A stretch of 64,000 nt of DNA from Parapedobacter defluvii (GTDB lineage Bacteria > Bacteroidota > Bacteroidia > Sphingobacteriales > Sphingobacteriaceae): NCBI RefSeq assembly GCF_014642075.1, contig NZ_BMIK01000012.1, forward strand, positions 1 through 64,000. The letters are read 5' to 3'. Positions 17,108 to 27,193 of this stretch are shown one piece after another (positions within the stretch are counted from its first letter, which is position 1; each line of letters opens with the position of its first letter). The notes under the pieces are model-generated. The model saw nothing but the letters and a program-made list of their open reading frames with translations, was not told where the DNA came from and did no database searches. Both the position numbers and the translations under genes were made by a program.

Positions 17108-18856
17108 TTATGGGCGCTTTGTGGCAATGGCCAATTCTGCCAACTGCTCATCAGAAATGGTCGCTGGCGAGTCAATCATCACATCTCTTCCCGAATTATT
17201 TTTGGGGAAGGCGATCACGTCCCGGATGCTGTCTAATTCGGCAAATATTGAAACCAACCGGTCAAAACCAAAAGCAATACCTCCATGCGGGGGTGCCCCG
17301 TAGGTGAATGCTTCCAAAAGGAAACCGAACTGCTTTTGTGCCTCTTCCGAGCTAAAACCAAGATGCTTGAACAGCAACGATTGCAACGGACGGTCGTGTA
17401 TACGGATGGAACCACCGCCCACTTCCGTGCCGTTGATTACCAGATCATATGCATTGGCCCGTACTTCGCCCGGTTGACTATCCAACAGTGGGATATCTTC
17501 GGGTTTAGGGGAAGTGAAGGGATGGTGCATCGCATGATAGCGCCCGCTTTCTTCGTCCCACTCCAACAGCGGAAAATCCACCACCCACAGCGGCGAGTAG
17601 GTACCTTTATCCCGTAACCCCTGTTGAGCGGCCACTTCGAGTCGGAGCTCACACAGCTGTTTTCTTACTTTATCCGTTTGTCCGGCCATCACCAGTAAGA
17701 GATCACCCGGCTTCGCGTTAAAAGCCGCGGCCCATTGTTCGAGTTGTTGGGGTGTATAAAATTTGTCGACCGACGACTTCAATGTACCATCCTCGTTGTA
17801 GCGGAGGTATACCAATCCACTGGCCCCAATTTGAGGCCGCTTTACAAAATCCGTCAGGGCATCCAGTTGTTTACGGGTGTACATGGCACATCCTTCGGCT
17901 TTGATGCCAACAACCAGTTCAGCTTGGTCAAATACCGGAAATCCTGCACCTTTGAGCACACTGTTCAGCTCGACGAACGCCATACCGAAACGAAGATCAG
18001 GTTTATCGGAACCATAAAGGCGCATCGCCTGTTGGTAAGGCATCCGCGGAATATCACCCAGATCAATGCCTTTCACGGCTTTGAAAAGGTGTTTGATTAA
18101 GCCCTCAAAAATCTGGAGGATATCTTCTTGTTCTACGAACGCCATTTCGCAGTCTATCTGCGTAAATTCGGGCTGTCTGTCTGCACGCAGGTCTTCGTCG
18201 CGGAAACATTTTACGATTTGGAAATACCGGTCAAAGCCCGCAACCATCAGCAATTGCTTGAAGGTTTGCGGCGATTGGGGAAGTGCATAAAACTCTCCCG
18301 GGTTCATGCGGCTCGGTACCACAAAATCACGCGCGCCTTCCGGCGTGGATTTGATCAGTACCGGGGTTTCCACTTCCAGGAAGTCCTGCCCATCAAGGTA
18401 CTTACGGGTTTCCTGTGCGAGTTTGTGCCGCAATATCAAATTGTTACGTACCGGATTGCGCCGAAGATCCAAGTAGCGGTATTTCATCCGTAGATCGTCG
18501 CCGCCGTCAGTATCGTCCTCAATTGTAAAAGGCGGAAGTTTTGCCGGATTCAATACTTCAAGCGACGAAACCTTTAACTCGATATCACCGGTAGCTAACT
18601 TCGGGTTTTTATTTTCCCGCTCAATGACGCGTCCGGTGACCTTAATAACGTATTCTCTTCCCAGTTCCCGGGCTTTGCTCCGTAGCGCCTCGTCATCAGC
18701 CGCGTCAAACACTAATTGGGTGATTCCGTAGCGGTCCCGTACATCGATAAAGGTCATTCCACCCAGATCACGGGACTTTTGGACCCATCCACTCAAAACA
18801 ACCGTCTTACCCAAATCTGAAAGGGTCAATTCGCCGCACGTATGTGTTCTATGCAT
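17108..18856 (-). CDS. aspS: Aspartate-tRNA ligase
   Basis: 582 aa class IIb aminoacyl-tRNA synthetase. N-terminal OB fold ([19 protein letters not shown]), class II motif 2 ([18 protein letters not shown]), the bacterial GAD insertion domain in the middle, and motif 3 ([14 protein letters not shown]). I chose the ATG at 18856 ([10 protein letters not shown]), not an in-frame ATG 45 bp upstream: the shorter start matches family N-termini, and the promoter box at 18876-18883 lies between the two. Charges tRNA-Asp; whether it also acts on tRNA-Asn cannot be told here. Confidence 0.96.
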   Translation of the reverse strand: MHRTHTCGELTLSDLGKTVVLSGWVQKSRDLGGMTFIDVRDRYGITQLVFDAADDEALRSKARELGREYVIKVTGRVIERENKNPKLATGDIELKVSSLEVLNPAKLPPFTIEDDTDGGDDLRMKYRYLDLRRNPVRNNLILRHKLAQETRKYLDGQDFLEVETPVLIKSTPEGARDFVVPSRMNPGEFYALPQSPQTFKQLLMVAGFDRYFQIVKCFRDEDLRADRQPEFTQIDCEMAFVEQEDILQIFEGLIKHLFKAVKGIDLGDIPRMPYQQAMRLYGSDKPDLRFGMAFVELNSVLKGAGFPVFDQAELVVGIKAEGCAMYTRKQLDALTDFVKRPQIGASGLVYLRYNEDGTLKSSVDKFYTPQQLEQWAAAFNAKPGDLLLVMAGQTDKVRKQLCELRLEVAAQQGLRDKGTYSPLWVVDFPLLEWDEESGRYHAMHHPFTSPKPEDIPLLDSQPGEVRANAYDLVINGTEVGGGSIRIHDRPLQSLLFKHLGFSSEEAQKQFGFLLEAFTYGAPPHGGIAFGFDRLVSIFAELDSIRDVIAFPKNNSGRDVMIDSPATISDEQLAELAIATKRP

Positions 18857-18875
18857 TTTTCGTTGTGTTAAGCGG

Positions 18876-18907
18876 CAAAAATAGCGGTTTTTTCGGAACA
18901 ACTACAA
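18876..18907 (-). promoter_or_regulatory. aspS promoter
   Basis: On the minus strand: TTG at 18905-18907, 21 bp, then TATTTTTG at 18876-18883, about 20 bp before the aspS start. Good fit to the Bacteroidota primary sigma consensus, giving a leader of about 14 nt. Confidence 0.6.
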
Positions 18908-18931
18908 TACATCCGCATAACTAGCACAGCA

Positions 18932-19615
18932 TCAACATAGGCATCCGGCATATGCACGACCCAATGGTAAATTCTCACCATTGTTAAGTAAAATATTGGA
19001 TGCACTGCGTGCCCGGATCGCGTCTTTGTTGATGAGGTACGACTTGTGGATCCGGATGAATTTCTTATTGTTTAAGATGGTTTCAGAAACTTCCTTCAGG
19101 CATTTGCGGAGTACGATTTTTCTACTGGTTGTAATAAATGTCGTGTAGTTTCCCTCCGCATGTGCATAGAGCATTTCATCTACAGGGATTTTTGTTTTGT
19201 GCTTTCCGTCCGGAAGAAAGATGTTCTGATCCTCTTCCTTGGTTTCAGCATGGTTGAAAGCAATCTCAACAGAAGCATATACATCATTCCGGTTAAATGG
19301 TTTGACGATATACCCCGCTGGCTTGGTTGATTTTGCTGCCTCAATGGTACCGCGATCTGCATGTGAGGTAAGGAAAATAAAAGGCATATGGTAGCTCCGG
19401 TTAATCTCATGAGCGAGATCTATTCCGGTTTTCTCACCCGAAAGAATGATGTCAATCAAAATCAGATCGGGTTGACCGCTATCTATAGCGGCGATAGCAT
19501 CTTCATATGTCGTAGAAATTCCGCATACCTGATAGCCTAACTCCTCAAGCATATATTCCAAATCCATGGTGATGATAAGCTGGTCTTCTACGATGAGTAT
19601 CTTTTTTCGTCTCAT
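18932..19615 (-). CDS. LytTR-family response regulator
   Basis: 227 aa. Receiver domain at 1-120 (ILIVEDQ acidic pocket, phospho-acceptor Asp in LILIDIIL, Thr/Ser in FLTSHAD, Lys in GYIVKPF). C-terminal LytTR DNA-binding domain at about 130-227 (YAHAEGNYTTF, then FIRIHKSYLIN). No histidine kinase is adjacent, so it is an orphan here. The last residues (GRAYAGCLC) are unusual: removing 13 bases from the gene would give GRAYVDAVL, a more usual LytTR ending, so a small insertion may have changed the tail. Confidence 0.9.
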   Translation of the reverse strand: MRRKKILIVEDQLIITMDLEYMLEELGYQVCGISTTYEDAIAAIDSGQPDLILIDIILSGEKTGIDLAHEINRSYHMPFIFLTSHADRGTIEAAKSTKPAGYIVKPFNRNDVYASVEIAFNHAETKEEDQNIFLPDGKHKTKIPVDEMLYAHAEGNYTTFITTSRKIVLRKCLKEVSETILNNKKFIRIHKSYLINKDAIRARSASNILLNNGENLPLGRAYAGCLC

Positions 19616-19772
19616 GTGATCGATAGAGGTTACAATGACTTGTTATTTTATTTCAGTACCATAACGGCGGAACTAAAGTAAAAAGGTTGTTCCAATTTTG
19701 TTGTAGGAATTTGCCTACATTGTTTCAATTGGTTCAAAATCAATAATTTGTATGGTTTATTTTCCGGCCAAT

Positions 19773-20177
19773 TTATTGGCAGGTACCATCTTTTAGTATC
19801 CACACCCTGGAAGCGGTGCTACTATTGGGGTATGGGCGGTCCTTTTCTTTGATTTCATATCCCAAAATAATACTCCCCTTTTTCGGATTGCCCACGGCTG
19901 TCAGCGCGACGGTATCTCCCTTATCCAGTTGGATCGTTGTTTCAAACGGCAGTGATTCGGGTTCAATGGTAACCTTACCCTTACTCGTCTTGTAGGTGAT
20001 TGTCGACACCGATGCATTCTCGTAGGCAGCTACTTGGTAGGTTACCAGACTGGGTTCAGAAATGCGTAATGCTTCAATGTCGCAATTGCATTGCGAGGGA
20101 TATAACTCCTGACTTTTATCGCAAGATAAAAGAGGGAGAAGAATAAATAACATTCTGACGACATCGGCTAAATGCAT
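19773..20177 (-). CDS. Small lipoprotein of unknown function
   Basis: 134 aa. Short hydrophobic signal followed by the lipobox LLSC at about residue 19, so probably lipid-anchored. The body of about 115 aa is beta-rich and threonine-rich, with two further cysteines near the N-terminus (CNCD) and one just before the end. No family recognised. It lies alone between the LytTR regulator and the mraZ leader. Confidence 0.65.
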   Translation of the reverse strand: MHLADVVRMLFILLPLLSCDKSQELYPSQCNCDIEALRISEPSLVTYQVAAYENASVSTITYKTSKGKVTIEPESLPFETTIQLDKGDTVALTAVGNPKKGSIILGYEIKEKDRPYPNSSTASRVWILKDGTCQ

Positions 20178-20583
20178 AACAGCTTTTAATAGGTATTTTA
20201 ATTAATTAAAGGCAAAGATGCCTATAAAACATGCGGGAAAGGGATAAAACACACCGTTATTTTTGGTTTTGTAGAAATTCCACTACAAACGTGTCGCCGA
20301 TTGCCTTTACATGCGTAACCTGTCCCCGTTTTCGGGGGAGGACAAAGCTTTTCGCGTGGCGGGGTCTCCTGCCTTGAACTTGTTTCGGGATAAATTGCTT
20401 TTCAAATGGCGAAAACTTGCTTCCTGAGCGAGAATTTGATTCCGTTAGATATCCGTGATTTTCGTTGTGTTTCCATTCAAATATGAGGTGATTTGGATGT
20501 GGAAAACTTTTTTGTGGGAAAAAGTGGGAGAAAGTGGAGTAAATTTCTACTTTTACATCACATTTATTGGGTAAAGTGTTGAT
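20178..20583. other. Intergenic region between lipoprotein gene and mraZ
   Basis: About 400 bp without a convincing gene. It contains a short perfect hairpin (CCCCG, TTTT, CGGGG at 20324-20337), a TGTGGAAAA word at 20498-20506, the MraZ-type repeats at 20514-20539 and a TACTTTTA box at 20548-20555 that may be the -7 element for mraZ. Confidence 0.6.
20514..20539 (+). promoter_or_regulatory. MraZ-type operator repeats
   Basis: Three direct repeats at exactly 10-bp spacing: GTGGGA at 20514, GTGGGA at 20524 and GTGGAG at 20534. MraZ is known to bind TGGGN repeats separated by 5 bp upstream of its own operon, which matches this period. The repeats end 45 bp before the mraZ ATG. Confidence 0.8.
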
Positions 20584-21057
20584 ATGGGTCACCTCATAGG
20601 CGAATTTGATTGCAAGTTAGACACCAAAGGACGGATGGTGTTGCCAGCTGCGCTCAAAAGGCAAATGCCTGAAGTAGAGCAGCATGGGCTTGTAATTAAT
20701 CGCGGTTTTGAGAAGCATTTGGTTATTTACCCAAGAGGTGAGTGGGACAAGATCACGAATAAGCTTGCGAAATTGAATCAATACGTGGCAAGGAACAGGA
20801 AGTTTATACGTGATTTTACCCGGGGGGCCACAGAGCTGGCGTTGGACTCGGCTGGGCGCGTACTGCTGCCTAAATCGTTGCTTGAGTATGGAGGGATTGA
20901 AACTGAAATTGTGCTTTCCTGTCAGTTTAATAAAATTGAGGTGTGGTCTAAGGATGCCTATAATAAGTTGTGGGAAGATGAAGAGGATGACGATTTTGCG
21001 GCACTGGCGGAAGAAGTGATGGGGGGAGGGAATATAGACATGGAAGACGATGGATAG
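20584..21057 (+). CDS. mraZ: Transcriptional regulator MraZ
   Basis: 157 aa with two AbrB/SpoVT-like halves, each with the DxxGR signature: LDTKGRMVLPAAL (about 12-24) and LDSAGRVLLPKSL. Acidic C-terminal tail. Forms ring-shaped oligomers that bind repeated TGGG elements and repress the division/cell-wall cluster. First gene of the cluster; its stop overlaps the rsmH start by 8 bp. Confidence 0.97.
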   Translation: MGHLIGEFDCKLDTKGRMVLPAALKRQMPEVEQHGLVINRGFEKHLVIYPRGEWDKITNKLAKLNQYVARNRKFIRDFTRGATELALDSAGRVLLPKSLLEYGGIETEIVLSCQFNKIEVWSKDAYNKLWEDEEDDDFAALAEEVMGGGNIDMEDDG

Positions 21058-21955
21058 TGTGTACCATGTGCCTGTAATGCTCCGCGAATGCATGGATGCA
21101 TTGGTAATAAAGCCCGATGGAGTATATGTAGACGTGACATTTGGTGGTGGTGGGCATTCAAGAGAAATATTAAAACAATTGGGGCCGGGTGGAAAGCTGT
21201 ATGCATTTGATCAGGATCCCGATGCGTTGCGAAACGCAGTGGTAGATGAGCGGTTCGTGCTCATTCATCAGAACTTCAGGTTTTTGAAAAATAATTTGCG
21301 CCTTCACGGTGTCAGGGAAGTTGACGGAATTCTGGCAGATCTAGGGGTTTCTTCTCATCAGTTTGACAGTGCCGGGCGGGGATTTTCTACCCGTTTTGAT
21401 GCGGCGCTGGATATGCGTATGGATCAATCCGGGGAACGGGATGCCAAATACGTGCTGAACACGTATCCGGAGCCGGAGCTTCACCGCATCTTCGGGATGT
21501 ATGGCGAGGTGCATAATGCGCGTACGTTGGCAAAAACAATTGTGGCCGCTCGTGCGATCCAGCCGATTCATACGGTTGAAGAGTTGAAAAACCTGGTGAA
21601 AAACCTAGTGCCACGCGGTAAGGAGCATAAATATTATGCGCAGTTGTTTCAGGCTTTGCGCATTGAAGTGAATGGCGAACTGGAAGCATTGCAGGAGTTT
21701 CTTCAGCAGAGTATATTGTTGCTGAAACCAAAGGGCAGGCTGGTTGTGATGTCCTATCATTCGCTGGAAGATCGATTGGTAAAGAGTTTTATGGCAAAAG
21801 GTAAATTTAAAGGTGAGGTGGAGAAAGATTTTTTCGGGCATGAGATTAAGCCGTTTAAGGTGATTAGCCGGAAGGCGATCACGGCAGGCGGGGACGAATT
21901 GGCTCGTAACAGCAGGGCGCGGAGCGCAAAGTTGAGGGTGGCAGAAAAGATATAG
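21050..21955 (+). CDS. rsmH: 16S rRNA m4C1402 methyltransferase RsmH (MraW)
   Basis: 301 aa, normal length. N-terminal YHVPVMLRECMDAL, SAM-binding VDVTFGGGGHSREIL, the DLGVSSHQFD motif and the C-terminal YHSLEDRLVKSFM are all present. Methylates N4 of C1402 in 16S rRNA. Translationally coupled to mraZ by an 8-bp overlap; 6 bp separate it from ftsL. Confidence 0.97.
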   Translation: MDSVYHVPVMLRECMDALVIKPDGVYVDVTFGGGGHSREILKQLGPGGKLYAFDQDPDALRNAVVDERFVLIHQNFRFLKNNLRLHGVREVDGILADLGVSSHQFDSAGRGFSTRFDAALDMRMDQSGERDAKYVLNTYPEPELHRIFGMYGEVHNARTLAKTIVAARAIQPIHTVEELKNLVKNLVPRGKEHKYYAQLFQALRIEVNGELEALQEFLQQSILLLKPKGRLVVMSYHSLEDRLVKSFMAKGKFKGEVEKDFFGHEIKPFKVISRKAITAGGDELARNSRARSAKLRVAEKI

Positions 21956-21961
21956 CGAAGA

Positions 21962-22369
21962 ATGGCAAGGAACGCATACAAACAACAAGAGTTGAGTGAA
22001 GAGCAGCAGGTGGAGCTGCAGGAAACCGTGGAAGAAAAGGCCGATGCGACACGCACGTTCTTTCAATCGTTGTTTGCTTCCAACCGGTTTTCATCATCGG
22101 TGTTTGTGGGATACATTCCTTTCATCGCTTTTGTTGGCTTGTTAGCCATTATCTATATTGCTAATCGGCATTACGCTGAACGGACCGTGCGGGAGATCGA
22201 CCGTCTGGGAAAAGAAGTCAAAGAGATGAATTGGGATTACAAATCCTTATCGGCAGATTTAATGAAGTTGACTACCCAAACAGAGATTGCTAAACGTGTG
22301 GATAGTATGGGGTTGAAAGAGCGGACGGAGCCGCCAAAAAAAATTAGGGTTGTCAAACCAAAAAAATAG
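21962..22369 (+). CDS. ftsL: FtsL-like cell division protein
   Basis: 135 aa bitopic protein. Charged cytoplasmic N-terminus (about 45 aa), one membrane helix (about 46-66, FIAFVGLLAIIYIA), then a coiled-coil periplasmic part ending in a basic tail (RVVKPKK). Sequence similarity among FtsL proteins is low, so the call rests on topology, size and position between rsmH and ftsI. Confidence 0.85.
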   Translation: MARNAYKQQELSEEQQVELQETVEEKADATRTFFQSLFASNRFSSSVFVGYIPFIAFVGLLAIIYIANRHYAERTVREIDRLGKEVKEMNWDYKSLSADLMKLTTQTEIAKRVDSMGLKERTEPPKKIRVVKPKK

Positions 22370-22391
22370 CAGGGAACAAATCTACACATAC

Positions 22392-24485
22392 ATGAATATC
22401 AGAACCGACATATTACTAAGAGTCTATCTGTCTTTCGGACTGATTGTGTTGGTCGCAGTCGCTGTGCTGGTCAAGCTTTTCCACCTGCAGTATGTAGAAG
22501 GTGATGTTTGGCGGGCCAAGGCCGATAGCCTGTCTACGCGTTATGTGGATGTTGAAGCGGTGCGTGGTAATATCTTTTCAAACGATGGCAGTTTGTTGGC
22601 CACTTCGGTACCTGAATATGATCTGCGGATGGATTTGCTGGCGCCGGGTATAGAAGATAATGATATTTTCTATTCCAAAGTGGACTCACTGGCCGCTAAG
22701 CTGTCGGCATTTTTTGGTGATAAATCATCGGCCCAATACTCACGGCTGCTGAAAGAAGCACGTGGTAAAAAGAACCGCTATTATTTGATTAAGCGGGATG
22801 TTGGTCACCAGGAGTTAAAGCAGATACGGGAATTTCCGATTTTCAACTTGGGTAAATATAAAGGCGGGTTGATTGCTGAACGTAAAAATAAACGGATTTT
22901 GCCATTCACTAATCTGGCGGCGCGGACCATTGGGTACAAGATACCTACCGAAAACGTGCATGTAGGACTCGAGGGTGCATATGGCGAATACATCGACGGT
23001 AGGAGCGGAAAGCGGTTGGTGCAGCGCATAGCCGGAGGTGTGTGGATGCCGGTAAACCGGGAAATTGAGGTGGCGCCTGTCGATGGTTCGGATATCATCT
23101 CGACCATTGACGTCAATATGCAGGACATGGCTCAGCGCGCATTGGAAAAGCAGCTGATTGCGAGCGATGCAGACAACGGCTGTGTGGTGTTAATGGAAGT
23201 GGCTACCGGCGAAATCCGGGCAATTGCCAATTTTACGAAGGATACCGACGGTAAATACCGGGAAAAATTTAACTATGCGATCGCGCAAAGTGCTGAGCCG
23301 GGTTCGACTTTCAAACTCGCATCTTACCTGGTGGCATTGGATGATGGTAAAATTGATACAAACACCATCATCGAAACTGGGAATGGCACCTACCAGGTGC
23401 ATCGGCACACCATTAAGGATACGCACGCTTATGGCACCGTTACGGTGAAGAAAGCATTTGAAGTATCCTCCAATGTGGCAATTACCAAAATTATCAATAC
23501 GTATTACAAGAACAACCCGGCGGCGTTCACCAAGCGCCTGCATGCGTTGCACCTGAATGAGCCGCTTGGTCTCCAGATTCCCGGAGAAGGCAACCCGTTG
23601 ATCAAAACGCCGGAGAGCAAAAGTTGGAGCGGGCTTTCTCTTCCACAGATGGCGTATGGATATGAGTTGAAGCTCACGCCATTGCAAACGCTTACCTTAT
23701 ACAACGCCGTTGCGAATAACGGTAAAATGGTAGCACCACTGTTTGTAAAGGAAATCCGGCACTTGGGTAATACCATCGAACGTTTCGAGCCACGGGTAAT
23801 CGAAGAACAGATTGCTTCGCCGAGTACCATCGGTAAATTGAGGGCCATGCTGGAAGGCGTAATGATCGAAGGGACCGGTAAGCGATTGCATAACCCGCTC
23901 TTCCCAACCGCCGGTAAAACCGGTACGGCACAGATGGCCGACGGTGCTGCCGGTTACCGTAACCGTAAGTATCAGTCGTCATTTGCGGGATATTTCCCCG
24001 CAGACAACCCGAAATATTCGATGATAGTGGTCGTCCGGAATCCGCGTAACGGTTACTACGGCGCTTCCATAGCGGGCCCGGTATTCCGCGAATTAGCGGA
24101 TATGGTTTATGCCAATGACCTCAACCTGCAGGACGATTTTGGTCAGATGCGGTTTGTCGGTAATACCGAACCGCCTCCTTCACTGAAAGGTTCCAAGGCA
24201 GCAACACTGCGGGTTTTTGAAGCATTGGGGGTTAAGACCACTTATGCTTCTGCCGAACCGCTGCAGACGATAGATACAATCAAGGGAATCGCATTCTCGG
24301 ATGAAGAAATCAAAGAGGGTGTCGTGCCTGATGTGAGGGGCATGGGACTCATCGACGCATTGTATGCACTCGAAAATTCAGGTTGCCGCGCGCAGGTGAA
24401 AGGCAAGGGAAAGGTAATAGCTCAATCCTTAACTGCCGGACAAAAGATCAAAATAGGAACTCCCATATCGATTGAACTGCAATGA
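22392..24485 (+). CDS. ftsI: Division transpeptidase FtsI (PBP3) with PASTA domain
   Basis: 697 aa class B penicillin-binding protein. N-terminal membrane anchor (about 10-30), dimerisation region (VRGNIFSNDGSLLA), and transpeptidase domain with S-x-x-K as STFK (305-308), SSN (359-361) and KTG (509-511). One C-terminal PASTA domain starts at VVPDVRGMGLIDAL. Cross-links septal peptidoglycan with FtsW. I prefer the ATG at 22392; an in-frame TTG at 22350 would overlap ftsL. Overlaps murE by ATGA. Confidence 0.96.
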   Translation: MNIRTDILLRVYLSFGLIVLVAVAVLVKLFHLQYVEGDVWRAKADSLSTRYVDVEAVRGNIFSNDGSLLATSVPEYDLRMDLLAPGIEDNDIFYSKVDSLAAKLSAFFGDKSSAQYSRLLKEARGKKNRYYLIKRDVGHQELKQIREFPIFNLGKYKGGLIAERKNKRILPFTNLAARTIGYKIPTENVHVGLEGAYGEYIDGRSGKRLVQRIAGGVWMPVNREIEVAPVDGSDIISTIDVNMQDMAQRALEKQLIASDADNGCVVLMEVATGEIRAIANFTKDTDGKYREKFNYAIAQSAEPGSTFKLASYLVALDDGKIDTNTIIETGNGTYQVHRHTIKDTHAYGTVTVKKAFEVSSNVAITKIINTYYKNNPAAFTKRLHALHLNEPLGLQIPGEGNPLIKTPESKSWSGLSLPQMAYGYELKLTPLQTLTLYNAVANNGKMVAPLFVKEIRHLGNTIERFEPRVIEEQIASPSTIGKLRAMLEGVMIEGTGKRLHNPLFPTAGKTGTAQMADGAAGYRNRKYQSSFAGYFPADNPKYSMIVVVRNPRNGYYGASIAGPVFRELADMVYANDLNLQDDFGQMRFVGNTEPPPSLKGSKAATLRVFEALGVKTTYASAEPLQTIDTIKGIAFSDEEIKEGVVPDVRGMGLIDALYALENSGCRAQVKGKGKVIAQSLTAGQKIKIGTPISIELQ

Positions 24486-25939
24486 GGGCACTGAAAGACA
24501 TACTCCACGGCATACCGGTACGGCAGGTGATCGGAAATCTGAACGTAACGGTGCAAAATCTGTGCTTTGATTCGCGCAGCGTGGTGCCCGGTGGTGTATT
24601 TGTTGCAGTGGTGGGTACGCATACAGATGGGCATGCTTACATCGATGGTGCAATTGCAGCGGGTGCATCTGTTGTGCTCTGTGAGCGGTTGCCGGAAATA
24701 AACCGCGATGATGTTACCTATATACAGGTGGATGATACGGCGTTTGCTTTAGGTGTTTCGGCTTCCAACTACTACGGAAACCCCTCTAGACGACTGCGAC
24801 TGGTGGGGATTACGGGTACCAATGGGAAGACTACCATCGCAACATTGTTGTACAAGCTTTTTCGGAAACTTGGTTATGAAGCCGGGTTGTTATCCACGGT
24901 TCAGAATCAGGTAGGTGATCGTGTCGTGGCCGCTACACACACAACACCTGATCCCATCGCACTTAATAAACTCCTGCACGAAATGGTGGAGGCCGGTTGT
25001 GATTATTGTTTCATGGAAGTCAGTTCGCACGCTATTGTACAGCAGCGGATCGCGGGACTTAATTTTGCTGGCGGAATTTTCTCAAATATTACACACGATC
25101 ATTTAGATTTCCATAAAACTTTCGACGGATACATCAAAGCTAAAAAGACTTTTTTCGATGGACTTGACCGATTTGCTTTTGCACTTTCCAACGCCGATGA
25201 TAAAAATGGAAAGGTCATGCTCCAGAATACATTTGCCCATAAGAAGACCTATGGGATCAAAAGCATGGCCGATTTCAAAGCAAAGATCATCGAAAGCCAT
25301 TTTGATGGAATGATGCTTTACCTGGATGGTCAGGAAGTGTGGGTAAAGCTGGTGGGAAGTTTCAATGCATACAACATATTAGCGGTGTACGGTGCGGCAA
25401 TCCTGTTAGAACAGGAAACTGTAAAGGTACTTACCGCACTAAGTAACATTACCGGCGCAGAGGGTCGTTTTGATACCATGATTTCGCCGAAAGGGGTTGT
25501 CGGTATCGTGGATTATGCGCACACGCCGGATGCGGTACTGAACGTGTTGGAAACCATCAACGATCTACGGAAAAAGAATGAACAGATCATTACCGTGCTT
25601 GGATGTGGAGGGGATCGGGATAAGGCAAAGCGGCCCCAGATGGCAGCCGTTGCTGTGAACAACAGCGATAAGGTGATCATCACGTCAGATAATCCGCGTA
25701 CGGAAGATCCCCTGCAAATTATCCGCGAAATGGAAACCGGCATTCCCGAAGATGGGAAGCGGAAGGTATTTTCCATTGCCGATAGAAGGGAAGCGATACG
25801 GGCTGCTTGCCATTTGGCACAACCAGGAGACATTATTTTGGTAGCAGGAAAAGGTCACGAAAAATATCAGGAGATCAACGGTGAGCGTTTTGATTTTGAT
25901 GATAAACAGGTTTTAAGCAACGCATTTAACGAACAATAA
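24482..25939 (+). CDS. murE: UDP-MurNAc-tripeptide synthetase MurE (DAP type)
   Basis: 485 aa cytoplasmic Mur ligase. N-terminal UDP-binding domain, ATP loop [10 protein letters not shown] (about 107-116), and SDNPRTEDP (about 402). The DNPR signature is the form that selects meso-diaminopimelate rather than lysine. Start overlaps the ftsI stop by 4 bp. Confidence 0.97.
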   Translation: MRALKDILHGIPVRQVIGNLNVTVQNLCFDSRSVVPGGVFVAVVGTHTDGHAYIDGAIAAGASVVLCERLPEINRDDVTYIQVDDTAFALGVSASNYYGNPSRRLRLVGITGTNGKTTIATLLYKLFRKLGYEAGLLSTVQNQVGDRVVAATHTTPDPIALNKLLHEMVEAGCDYCFMEVSSHAIVQQRIAGLNFAGGIFSNITHDHLDFHKTFDGYIKAKKTFFDGLDRFAFALSNADDKNGKVMLQNTFAHKKTYGIKSMADFKAKIIESHFDGMMLYLDGQEVWVKLVGSFNAYNILAVYGAAILLEQETVKVLTALSNITGAEGRFDTMISPKGVVGIVDYAHTPDAVLNVLETINDLRKKNEQIITVLGCGGDRDKAKRPQMAAVAVNNSDKVIITSDNPRTEDPLQIIREMETGIPEDGKRKVFSIADRREAIRAACHLAQPGDIILVAGKGHEKYQEINGERFDFDDKQVLSNAFNEQ

Positions 25940-25946
25940 CGCCTAT

Positions 25947-27191
25947 ATGCTCTATTATTTATTTACTTGGATAGAACAGTACGTACATATTCCCGGGTCG
26001 GGTCTGTTTCAATACATCTCGTTCCGTACAGCTGTGGCGGTTATTGTCTCGTTGATCATCACGACGGGGTATGGCAGTCGCCTGATCCGTGTTTTGCGGG
26101 CCAAGCAGGTAGGGGAAACCATCCGGGATCTGGGACTTGAGGGCGAGAAGAAAAAGCAGGGTACACCAACCATGGGCGGCTTGATTATTATAGCCGGTAT
26201 CATGATCCCAACGTTATTATTTGCCAAACTGGAGAATATTTACGTGATCTTGATGCTGATTACCACTGTTTGGATGGGAGCCATCGGTTTTCTGGATGAT
26301 TATATCAAAGTATTCCGGAAGAATAAAGAAGGGTTGGCAGGCCGCTTCAAAGTCGTCGGACAGGTAGGCTTGGGAATCATCATTGCCTGTACGATGTATT
26401 TTCACCCGCAGATCGTCGTACGTGAAACCGTAAAGAACCCTGCGCCGGGTAGCCAGGTCGAGGCGCATATTCAGGAGGGGACCGGACAGAAATACTACAC
26501 ACGGGATGTCAAGTCAACAAAAACGAATATCCCGTTTTATAAGAATAATGAGTTTGACTACGCAAAAGTATTAAGCGCATTTGGCCTAAATGGTCCTGTC
26601 CTTACGTTTATCGTTTTCCTGTTGGTGGTCGTTGTGATCGTGACAGCGGTATCCAATGGAGCCAATATCACAGATGGTATCGACGGGTTGGCAACGGGTA
26701 CGTCGGCTACCATCGGTGGCACACTCGCAATTTTGGCATATGTATCCGGCAACGTAATCTTTTCCGATTACCTCAACATCATGTATATCCCCAATTCCGG
26801 CGAGCTGGTTATCTTCGCCGGCGCATTCGTCGGGGCCTGCACCGGATTTCTCTGGTACAATTCCTATCCGGCACAGGTATTTATGGGGGATACCGGGAGT
26901 CTCGCCATCGGTGGTATTATTGCGGCGTTTGCCGTTTTAATACGAAAAGAACTGCTCATTCCCATCTTATGCGGCGTCTTTCTCATTGAAAACTTATCCG
27001 TAATCATGCAGGTATCCTATTTCAAATATACCAAGCGTAAATACGGAGAGGGGAAACGGATATTCCGGATGGCTCCCCTGCATCATCATTATCAGAAAAA
27101 AGGATATCACGAAGCCAAGATTGTTACGCGGTTCTGGATATTGGGTGTTATCCTGGCAGTACTTACCATCGTAACCTTAAAAGTAAGATAG
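25947..27191 (+). CDS. mraY: Phospho-MurNAc-pentapeptide transferase MraY
   Basis: 414 aa polytopic inner-membrane enzyme that makes lipid I. Conserved GTPTMGGL, the DDYIKVF metal motif, the [10 protein letters not shown] loop, [10 protein letters not shown] and the [11 protein letters not shown] histidine motif are all present. A roughly 60-aa segment after YFHPQ ([12 protein letters not shown] to NEFDYAK) is longer than in E. coli MraY and is typical of Bacteroidota. Stop overlaps the following gene. Confidence 0.97.
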   Translation: MLYYLFTWIEQYVHIPGSGLFQYISFRTAVAVIVSLIITTGYGSRLIRVLRAKQVGETIRDLGLEGEKKKQGTPTMGGLIIIAGIMIPTLLFAKLENIYVILMLITTVWMGAIGFLDDYIKVFRKNKEGLAGRFKVVGQVGLGIIIACTMYFHPQIVVRETVKNPAPGSQVEAHIQEGTGQKYYTRDVKSTKTNIPFYKNNEFDYAKVLSAFGLNGPVLTFIVFLLVVVVIVTAVSNGANITDGIDGLATGTSATIGGTLAILAYVSGNVIFSDYLNIMYIPNSGELVIFAGAFVGACTGFLWYNSYPAQVFMGDTGSLAIGGIIAAFAVLIRKELLIPILCGVFLIENLSVIMQVSYFKYTKRKYGEGKRIFRMAPLHHHYQKKGYHEAKIVTRFWILGVILAVLTIVTLKVR

Positions 27192-27193
27192 TG

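Noticed and set aside
20257-20592. 111-codon minus-strand reading frame over the mraZ leader
   Set aside because: It runs through the MraZ repeats and the promoter, has a low-complexity basic composition and no recognisable domain.
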